Shown one piece after another: positions 5,845 to 10,688 of a stretch of DNA of 10,688 bases. This DNA comes from Christensenella sp. UBA1260 (GTDB lineage: Bacteria > Bacillota > Clostridia > Christensenellales > CAG-917). The stretch covers positions 1 through 10,688 of the forward strand of contig DBVQ01000075.1 in NCBI GenBank assembly GCA_002308155.1. The letters run 5' to 3'. The translations under genes were made by a program, and so were the position numbers. Under the pieces are notes generated by a model. The model was not told the DNA's origin. It worked only from the letters and a program-made list of their open reading frames with translations, and made no database searches. Positions within the stretch are counted from its first letter, which is position 1; each line of letters opens with the position of its first letter.

Positions 5845-7491
5845 ATGGAAAAACAGAAGAGACGCATTTTGAATTACCGCCCTATGTGCACAGCAGCTTT
5901 GGCACTGATAGGCGGTATTCTTTTGGGTGAAGCATTCTATGGCATTCACTTCTTTTTCCGTTTGATTCCTTTGTTCCTCATATTGGCGCTGTTTGTTGTG
6001 CTTGCAATCCTCAAAAGGACGCGGAGATTTGCCTATATTTGCGTCGCAATCATCATAGGCTTTCTTGGCATTTGCGGGTCAAGCGACATCTACAACAAAA
6101 ACACCGCGATAGGTGAGTTTGAGGGCGAAATATACGGCAAGGTGTCAAGCGAGATTATCGTTGACGGCGAGGAGACGAGGTTCTTTATTGAGGACGTGTA
6201 TGCCGGCGAAACCCGCTTGGAATATGATGCATACGTCATCTATTACGCCGAAACAGAGCCTGATTACAACGCCGGCGATATCATAAGATTAAGCGGCAAA
6301 CTCGTCAGCAACAAGCACACAAAGTTTGACTCTTTCCACGCCTACGATGTGGCAAAGCGTGAAGGGTATATGGTGTATGTTTATTCGCCTGTTGAAAAAC
6401 TTGCCGAAGGCAAACTCCACGGACTTGAACAAATCCCTTATGCAATAAAGAAAAACTTTTATGAGCGTCTTGACGGCGACAGTGCCGCAATTTGCACTGC
6501 GCTTGTGCTCGGCGACAAGGAAGGACTTGATGAGGATTTGTATGATGATATATCCGCAAGTGGCTTGGCGCACGTGCTTGCGGTCAGCGGTTTGCACATC
6601 TCAATTTTGTCCGCGGCAATCTTCTTTTTGCTGAGAAAGTGCAAGGTCAATTCAAAGATAAGTTTGCTTGTCGTTTTTCTGCTCTCCTTGCTCTATTGCT
6701 TCATTTGCAACTTCACGGCATCGTCTTTGAGAGCACTTATTATGATGACAGTGCTCAACTTCTCAATAGCGTTTGGCAAGAAGCGCGACAGTATTTCGTC
6801 TATATCGTTTGCGGCAATTCTCATATTGTTATTCCGTCCGACAGCGCTGTTTGAAGCGGGCTTCTTGATGTCGTTTGCGGCTGTTATTGGCATAGTGCTT
6901 TTCTATGGCAAGTTCCTTGCCGCATTTATGAAGGTTGTGGACAAAGTCAGTCCAAAGCGTCATATCGGCACGCGGTTGGCAAAGGGCGTTGCATTGTCGC
7001 TTTCCGCCAACTTTGTGTCCTATCCGTTTGTGGCATATTTCTTTGGAAGGGTGCCGATTTTGTTTGTGATATCCAACCTCGTTGTTTTGCCGTATTTGAT
7101 GTTTATCTACATATTCTTGCTCATAAACACGCTGTTTGCGCTGATTGTGGGGTGGAGCGGAACACTTGTCATTTTCAAATATTTGCTCTTTCCGTTCAAA
7201 GCGTATGTGGCGGCAATCGGCAGTTTGAGCTTTGCAACCGTGCCTGTCGCAATCAGTGTAATCGGCATAGTTGCCTTCCTTGCAGTGTGCGTTTTGCTCT
7301 CCAGATTTTTGTTTATTCAGAGGGCAAAAAAGGTTGCTCTTGCGCTTTCAATTTGTGCATTTGCAATAGTGTTGTCTTTGATTGTTGCATACGGTGCAAA
7401 GTCAAACAGCAGTACCGTGAGTGAGGATGTGGCTTCCTTGGAGACGTTGACATTCGAACAAGAAAGTGAGCACGTTTTGCTCCTTGATTAG
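5845..7491 (+). CDS. comEC: ComEC/Rec2-family membrane protein lacking the metallo-beta-lactamase domain
   Basis: ComEC forms the inner-membrane channel for single-stranded DNA uptake in competence. This 548-residue protein has three N-terminal hydrophobic segments (about 14-78) and a soluble DUF4131-like region (about 80-205) containing GEIYGKVSS and AGDIIRLSGKL. The Competence domain follows, with its hallmark GLAHVLAVSGLH (240-251), an SSLRALIMM motif, and a series of transmembrane helices to about residue 518. It then ends after a 30-residue tail, where full-length ComEC (about 700-800 residues) continues into a metallo-beta-lactamase domain. No such domain is encoded in any frame before the next gene. 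The stretch before the ATG has no good ribosome binding site; an AT-rich inverted repeat lies there instead. It sits 40 bases after the DUF1667 gene and is probably transcribed with it. Whether it works in DNA uptake is uncertain. Confidence 0.85.
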   Translation: MEKQKRRILNYRPMCTAALALIGGILLGEAFYGIHFFFRLIPLFLILALFVVLAILKRTRRFAYICVAIIIGFLGICGSSDIYNKNTAIGEFEGEIYGKVSSEIIVDGEETRFFIEDVYAGETRLEYDAYVIYYAETEPDYNAGDIIRLSGKLVSNKHTKFDSFHAYDVAKREGYMVYVYSPVEKLAEGKLHGLEQIPYAIKKNFYERLDGDSAAICTALVLGDKEGLDEDLYDDISASGLAHVLAVSGLHISILSAAIFFLLRKCKVNSKISLLVVFLLSLLYCFICNFTASSLRALIMMTVLNFSIAFGKKRDSISSISFAAILILLFRPTALFEAGFLMSFAAVIGIVLFYGKFLAAFMKVVDKVSPKRHIGTRLAKGVALSLSANFVSYPFVAYFFGRVPILFVISNLVVLPYLMFIYIFLLINTLFALIVGWSGTLVIFKYLLFPFKAYVAAIGSLSFATVPVAISVIGIVAFLAVCVLLSRFLFIQRAKKVALALSICAFAIVLSLIVAYGAKSNSSTVSEDVASLETLTFEQESEHVLLLD

Positions 7492-7499
7492 TATTTTTT

Positions 7500-7526
7500 G
7501 TGCTCGTTTTTGAGCATACGATTTTG
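7500..7526 (+). terminator. Possible weak terminator after comEC
   Basis: TGCTC (7501-7505) and GAGCA (7512-7516) form a five-base-pair stem around GTTTTT, followed by the interrupted T-rich tract ATTTTGTTTT. GAGCAC at 7468-7473, just inside the end of comEC, can instead pair with GTGCTC at 7500-7505, so two folds compete. The stem is short, so termination is only plausible. Confidence 0.35.
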
Positions 7527-7564
7527 TTTTATTATTACAAAAAATAAAAATATCAACTTAACTC

Positions 7565-7593
7565 TTGATTTACGCGGATTTCTATGCTAAACT
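7565..7593 (+). promoter_or_regulatory. Probable promoter for the Pro/Glu-rich membrane protein
   Basis: TTGATT (7565-7570), a 17-base spacer and TAAACT (7588-7593), each with four of six consensus matches. TATTAT at 7594-7599 is an alternative -10 but would give a 23-base spacer. Transcription would begin near 7600, and the leader carries AGGGAG (7634-7639) ahead of the ATG at 7647. Confidence 0.5.
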
Positions 7594-7646
7594 TATTATG
7601 TTTAAGTATGTATACTGCAAAGTATGCCTAGTTAGGGAGAAACATT

Positions 7647-8987
7647 ATGGATTTTGACAACCTGAATCTTGAATCTCTTGCAAATCTACACATTGGATCT
7701 CTTACCGGTTTGTCTGCGCTTGCCGTTATCGTGGCTATTGCCGTTGTCGGCGGGTTGATTTTTATTGTTTTCCTTATAAGCGCTATTAGAGCGGTCAAGG
7801 AGAACAAGGATTCAAAAGAGGACGAGCGCGAAAAAGAGTTTTACAAAGAGTATGGTCTTTCGCCTGAGGAAATGCGCCTCAATTTGAAGCTTGCTCGTTT
7901 GAGAAAGCAAAAACCGAAAAAGGAAACTGCTGCACCTAAAACAGAAGAGCCGGCTCCTGAGGAAGCAAAAGAGGACGATTTCGTGCAAGAAGAAGCTCCA
8001 AAGGAAGAGCCTGTTCAAGAGCCTGTTGAGGAACCAGCAAAAGAGGAACCAGCTCCTGAAGAGCCAAAGGCAGAAGAGCCTGTCAAAGAGCCTGAGCCGG
8101 AACCTCAGCCTGAGCCGGAACCTCAACCAGAGCCTCAACCTGAACCTGTCAAAGAGCCTGAGCCGGAGCCTCAGCCTGAACCGGTGAAGGAAGAACCAGC
8201 AAAAGAAGAACCAGCTCCAAAGGTTGAAGAAGCACCTGCTCCAAAGGAAGAACCAAAAGAGAATAAGGATGCTGTTCTTGCTCCTGAGCCAAAGAAGGAA
8301 GAGCCAAAAGAGCAAGCTCCGCTTCCTGAAGACGATGCTCAAAAGGCAGAAGAGGTTGGCAAGAAGAAACAAGCTGTCGTCAAACCGGCGGCAAAGAAAG
8401 TTGTCAAGAAGAAACCGGATGATTGGTCCAAGTATGAAGGCGACTATGAGGGCTATTACTATGACCCAGAAGACGCTTGCTACTATGAGGGCGAAGCACC
8501 GGCAGATGTTCAAAAGAAGCTTGAAGAAAAGCGTAAAGAGCTTGAAGCCGCAAACGCAAAGGGCGACAAGAAGGTTGTCATCAAGAAGATTGCTCCTCCG
8601 TTTGCAACTCTCAAAACTCCAAAGCATCCACGTCAAGCACCAAAGGCAGTTGCAGGATTTGACGAGTCCGTCATTTACGGCAAATACGTCATTGAGCATA
8701 CCGGCAACGAGTACTACTACACGCTTTATGACAGCGGCAACAAAGTGCTCTACACAAGCGGCAACTATTCAACTCTCGACTACTGCAAGAGAGCAATCAC
8801 CCGCTTCAAGACGCACGTCCTCGTCGGCACCTACACAACGGAATCCGTGGACGGCAAGTTCAGTTGCGTGATCAAGCGTAAGTCATATACGCATAGGGCA
8901 GACCCGTGCAATACGTTTGAAGAGGCAGAGGCCTTGAAGAAACAAATCAAGAGCTTTGCTCAAACGGACATCATCCGCGAACAATAA
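7647..8987 (+). CDS. Single-pass membrane protein with Pro/Glu repeat tether and DUF1508/YegP-like C-terminal domain
   Basis: This 446-residue protein has no confident family name over its full length. After an acidic N-terminus there is one transmembrane helix (about residues 21-47), followed by R48 and K51. By the positive-inside rule the bulk should therefore be cytoplasmic. Residues about 90-235 are a low-complexity tether rich in EP, PQPEP and KEEPAP units. A lysine-rich patch (238-260) and a striking Tyr/acidic segment around YEGYYYDPEDACYYEG (267-282) come next, then a charged helix with EEKRKELEAANAKG. The C-terminus (about 344-446) looks like two DUF1508/YegP-type repeats: one around YYYTLYDSGNKVLYTSGNYS, and a divergent one from GTYTTESVDGKFSC. 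Start ATG is supported by AGGGAG. It has its own likely promoter and terminator. Function is unknown; a tethered scaffold or envelope-associated role is conjecture. Confidence 0.75.
   Translation: MDFDNLNLESLANLHIGSLTGLSALAVIVAIAVVGGLIFIVFLISAIRAVKENKDSKEDEREKEFYKEYGLSPEEMRLNLKLARLRKQKPKKETAAPKTEEPAPEEAKEDDFVQEEAPKEEPVQEPVEEPAKEEPAPEEPKAEEPVKEPEPEPQPEPEPQPEPQPEPVKEPEPEPQPEPVKEEPAKEEPAPKVEEAPAPKEEPKENKDAVLAPEPKKEEPKEQAPLPEDDAQKAEEVGKKKQAVVKPAAKKVVKKKPDDWSKYEGDYEGYYYDPEDACYYEGEAPADVQKKLEEKRKELEAANAKGDKKVVIKKIAPPFATLKTPKHPRQAPKAVAGFDESVIYGKYVIEHTGNEYYYTLYDSGNKVLYTSGNYSTLDYCKRAITRFKTHVLVGTYTTESVDGKFSCVIKRKSYTHRADPCNTFEEAEALKKQIKSFAQTDIIREQ
8079..8184 (+). repeat. Imperfect direct repeat within the Pro/Glu coding tract
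   Basis: A 40-base unit at 8079-8118 recurs at 8145-8184 with two mismatches, both third-codon-position A/G changes, an offset of 66 bases or 22 codons. Both copies encode PVKEPEPEPQPEPV-type sequence. Between and around them are shorter CCTGAGCCGGAA-like units. The near-identity in DNA, beyond what the protein requires, suggests recent duplication or slippage expansion. Confidence 0.8.
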
Positions 8988-8994
8988 GAAAATG

Positions 8995-9025
8995 TAGCCA
9001 TCTCATTTGAGGTGGCTATTATTTT
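8995..9025 (+). terminator. Intrinsic terminator after the Pro/Glu-rich gene
   Basis: Ten-base-pair stem TAGCCATCTC (8995-9004) with GAGGTGGCTA (9009-9018), with one T-G wobble and the loop ATTT, followed by TTATTTT. It starts eight bases after the stop codon. Confidence 0.82.
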
Positions 9026-9030
9026 GCGGG

Positions 9031-9051
9031 TTATTGAGATTTTCTCAATAA
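9031..9051. repeat. Perfect inverted repeat upstream of the enolase promoter
   Basis: TTATTGAGA (9031-9039), TTT, TCTCAATAA (9043-9051): nine perfectly paired bases. No T-run follows on the plus strand, so it is not a standard terminator. It ends 37 bases before the enolase -35 box, a position suited to a regulator binding site, but no regulator is known from this window. Confidence 0.6.
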
Positions 9052-9088
9052 ATATTGCAAAAATACACGAAGTAGTTGTCGTTTTTGC

Positions 9089-9117
9089 TTGAAAACAAAA
9101 GCGCAGTGTGTTATAAT
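9089..9117 (+). promoter_or_regulatory. Strong promoter for enolase (extended -10)
   Basis: TTGAAA (9089-9094), a 17-base spacer and perfect TATAAT (9112-9117), preceded by TGT (9109-9111), which makes an extended -10 element. Transcription should begin near 9124, giving a leader of about 68 bases before the ATG at 9192. This fits high constitutive expression of a glycolytic gene. Confidence 0.82.
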
Positions 9118-9133
9118 AACAAATTGGAAAAAA

Positions 9134-9152
9134 CAAGTGAGATACTCACTTG
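9134..9152 (+). promoter_or_regulatory. 5' leader hairpin of enolase mRNA
   Basis: CAAGTGAG (9134-9141), ATA, CTCACTTG (9145-9152): a perfect eight-base-pair stem with a three-base loop, about ten bases from the predicted 5' end. It overlaps the palindrome ACTTGCAAGT (9148-9157), and a second palindrome TTTTGCAAAA follows at 9164-9173. A hairpin this close to the 5' end commonly protects mRNA from decay; it could also be a DNA operator. It leaves the ribosome binding site AAAGGAG free. Confidence 0.6.
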
Positions 9153-9191
9153 CAAGTTCATAATTTTGCAAAAACCAAAAGGAGATTTATT

Positions 9192-10490
9192 ATGGCAAAA
9201 ATTGTTAATGTTCATGGCAGAGAAGTTTTGGACAGCCGCGGAAATCCGACAGTTGAAGTCGAAGTTCTGCTTGAAAACGGCGTAAAGGGACGCGCAATCG
9301 TTCCATCAGGCGCATCCACAGGCGAAAGTGAAGCTCTCGAACTCAGAGATGGCGACAAGAAGCGTTATCTCGGCAAGGGCACTTTGAAAGCTGTTGACAA
9401 CGTCAACAAAGTTCTCGCTCCGGCAGTCATTGGCCTTGATGCAGAAAATCAAGTTCTCGTTGACCACACAATGCTCAAACTCGATGGCACTCCATTCAAA
9501 AAGAACTTGGGTGCAAACGCAATCCTCGGCGTATCCTTGGCAGTTGCTCATGCAGCAGCAGAGTCCTTGGGACTTCCGCTCTATCGTTATATCGGCGGCA
9601 CAAATGCAAAGGTTATTCCAACTCCTTGCATGAACGTTATCAACGGCGGTGCACACGCACAATCCACAGTTGATTTCCAAGAGTTCTTCATCATCCCGGC
9701 TGGCTTTGATACATATAGAGAAGCACTTCGCGCCGGTGTTGAATGCTTCCACGCATTGAAGAAAGTTGTCAAAGAAAAAGGTTATGAGACAGGCGTCGGC
9801 GACGAAGGCGGTTTTGCTCCATCTTGCCGTGAAGGCAACGAAGAGCCTCTCGCACTCATCGCAGAAGCAGTCAAGAACGCAGGCTATGTCCTCGGCAAAC
9901 AAATCTTCCTCGGCATGGACGTTGCATCAAGCGAGTTCTATGAGGGCAACGGCGTCTACAACCTCGTCAAGTCCGGCGAAGGCAAGAAGACAACTGAAGA
10001 GATGATTCAATTCCTTGAGAAGCTCGTCAAAGACTATCCATCCATCATCACAATCGAAGATGGCCTTGCGGAATCTGACTGGGCAGGCTGGGCAGAGCTC
10101 ACACGCCGCCTTGGCAAGAAGATCCAACTCGTCGGCGACGACCTCTTTGTCACCAACCCAGAGTTTGTCAAGAAGGGCATTGTCAACGACACAGCAAACT
10201 CCGTCCTCATCAAAGTCAACCAAATCGGTACTCTCACAGAGACTTTGGATGCAATCCGTCTTGCTCAAACAAACGGCTATACCTGCATGGTCTCCCACAG
10301 ATCCGGTGAAACAGAAGACGTCACAATCGCAGACCTCGCAGTTGCAGTCAACGCAGGTCAAATCAAGACAGGTTCTGCATCCCGTACAGACCGTATGGCA
10401 AAATACAATCAACTTCTCCGCATCGAAGAAGAACTCGGTGATGAGGCAGAATATCTTGGACTTAGAGCATTTGCAAACCGCAAGTTCTAA
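9192..10490 (+). CDS. eno: Enolase (phosphopyruvate hydratase)
   Basis: This 432-residue cytoplasmic enzyme interconverts 2-phosphoglycerate and phosphoenolpyruvate in glycolysis and gluconeogenesis. The full family pattern is present. It includes the N-terminal GREVLDSRGNPTVEVEV and PSGASTGESEALELRD with the mobile active-site loop, and NGGAHAQSTVDFQEF near residue 155. GVGDEGGFAP near residue 204 contains the catalytic glutamate. The metal ligands lie in GMDVASSEF, IEDGLAESDW and GDDLFVTN, the catalytic lysine in LIKVNQIGT, and SHRSGETED holds the substrate. The length is typical. The start is set at the ATG at 9192, with AAAGGAG a few bases upstream; an in-frame TTG at 9150 lies inside the leader hairpin. 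It has its own promoter and terminator, so it is monocistronic and not part of a gap-pgk-tpi-gpm cluster here. Confidence 0.98.
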   Translation: MAKIVNVHGREVLDSRGNPTVEVEVLLENGVKGRAIVPSGASTGESEALELRDGDKKRYLGKGTLKAVDNVNKVLAPAVIGLDAENQVLVDHTMLKLDGTPFKKNLGANAILGVSLAVAHAAAESLGLPLYRYIGGTNAKVIPTPCMNVINGGAHAQSTVDFQEFFIIPAGFDTYREALRAGVECFHALKKVVKEKGYETGVGDEGGFAPSCREGNEEPLALIAEAVKNAGYVLGKQIFLGMDVASSEFYEGNGVYNLVKSGEGKKTTEEMIQFLEKLVKDYPSIITIEDGLAESDWAGWAELTRRLGKKIQLVGDDLFVTNPEFVKKGIVNDTANSVLIKVNQIGTLTETLDAIRLAQTNGYTCMVSHRSGETEDVTIADLAVAVNAGQIKTGSASRTDRMAKYNQLLRIEEELGDEAEYLGLRAFANRKF

Positions 10491-10511
10491 TCTATACAAA
10501 AAGAATAAAAG

Positions 10512-10537
10512 CGCACTCTTCGTAGTGCGTTTTTTTT
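10512..10537 (+). terminator. Intrinsic terminator after eno
   Basis: CGCACT (10512-10517) pairs with AGTGCG (10524-10529) around CTTCGT, followed by eight T residues (10530-10537). Four A residues two bases upstream of the stem (10507-10510) could pair with the T tract. The T tract nearly touches the next promoter. Confidence 0.88.
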
Positions 10538-10538
10538 G

Positions 10539-10567
10539 TTGCCTATAAACAATAATTATGTTATAAT
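10539..10567 (+). promoter_or_regulatory. Promoter for the downstream synthetase gene
   Basis: TTGCCT (10539-10544, four of six), a 17-base spacer and perfect TATAAT (10562-10567), preceded by TGT (10559-10561) as an extended -10. The start near 10574 leaves only about 23 bases of leader, containing the ribosome binding site AGAGG (10585-10589). The -35 box begins right after the eno terminator T-run. Confidence 0.7.
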
Positions 10568-10596
10568 TTTTTAAGATTAAATCTAGAGGTATAAAT

Positions 10597-10688
10597 ATGC
10601 CAAAACAAAATATAATTGATGAACTTCGTGAGCGCGGACTTGTCAAACAAGTCGTATTTGAGGATGACCTCAAAAAGATGCTTGACAG
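10597..10688 (+). CDS. tyrS: Probable tyrosyl-tRNA synthetase, N-terminal 30 residues (cut by window edge)
   Basis: Thirty codons are visible, beginning MPKQNIIDELRERGLVKQV and continuing with an acidic, then lysine-rich helix ending KKMLD. The pattern of a short start, I/L-x-E/D-L-x-x-RG-L-x-x-Q, then an acidic turn and a helix, matches the N-terminus of bacterial TyrRS just before its nucleotide-binding domain. The HIGH-like and KMSKS motifs lie beyond the edge, so this is a pattern-based call. The ATG is supported by AGAGG seven bases upstream and a good promoter. Confidence 0.65.
   Translation, partial: MPKQNIIDELRERGLVKQVVFEDDLKKMLD

Noticed and set aside
8079..8184. CRISPR-like repeat array
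   Set aside because: The repeats are in frame, encode Pro/Glu units, have unequal spacing and no unique spacers, and lie inside a gene.
7812..8699. 295-residue antisense frame, rich in Leu, Phe, Arg and Trp, opposite the Pro/Glu tether
   Set aside because: It is the reverse reading of GAR/CCT/AAR codon repeats, which lack stops in that frame by composition. It has no start signal and no non-repetitive domain.
9150..9191. Upstream TTG start for enolase adding 14 residues
   Set aside because: The TTG lies inside the leader hairpin with no ribosome binding site. The ATG at 9192 has AAAGGAG and begins at the conserved enolase N-terminus.
9927..10673. 248-residue minus-strand frame over the end of eno and into the next gene
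   Set aside because: It crosses the eno stop, its terminator and the tyrS promoter, and lies opposite highly conserved enolase residues. It is a shadow of biased codon use.

Overview
The window looks like an ordinary chromosomal stretch from a moderate-GC Bacillota (Clostridia-like) bacterium. The reasons are strong AGGAG-type ribosome binding sites, sigma-A-type promoters with 17-bp spacers, short intergenic gaps, the standard genetic code, and the gene families present. The genus cannot be named from the sequence. I see no phage, transposon, CRISPR array or defence cassette, and no gene-free stretch longer than about 205 bases.

Layout. At the left edge is the 5' part of a minus-strand tRNA-Gly with its own promoter. 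All protein genes are on the plus strand. A promoter at 154-182 drives a GNAT acetyltransferase (204-725) and, 11 bases later, an M20 metallopeptidase (737-2053). A consensus promoter at 2079-2107 drives a family I inorganic pyrophosphatase (2139-2675), which ends in two back-to-back terminator hairpins (2682-2738). A tightly overlapping three-gene set follows (2777-5804): a GlpA-like FAD dehydrogenase with a BFD-type [2Fe-2S] module, a GlpB-like FAD/NAD oxidoreductase, and a small four-cysteine DUF1667 protein. Forty bases later comes a ComEC-type membrane protein (5845-7491) that lacks the usual C-terminal metallo-beta-lactamase domain. Then come a single-pass membrane protein with a long Pro/Glu repeat tether and a DUF1508/YegP-like C-terminus (7647-8987), enolase (9192-10490), and the first 30 codons of a probable tyrosyl-tRNA synthetase (10597 to the edge).

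How the genes relate. The FAD trio is the functional core. By family knowledge it should oxidise glycerol 3-phosphate (or a similar 2-hydroxy acid or polyol phosphate) to a glycolytic intermediate and pass electrons through FAD and Fe-S centres. No glpK, glpF or GlpC-like membrane anchor is visible. Enolase and pyrophosphatase are housekeeping genes, each with its own strong promoter. The enolase leader carries a perfect 5' hairpin.

I did not find a clearly new biological system. The items most worth a second look are the DUF1667-containing dehydrogenase trio, the shortened ComEC, the Pro/Glu-tethered membrane protein, and the inverted repeats around the enolase promoter.
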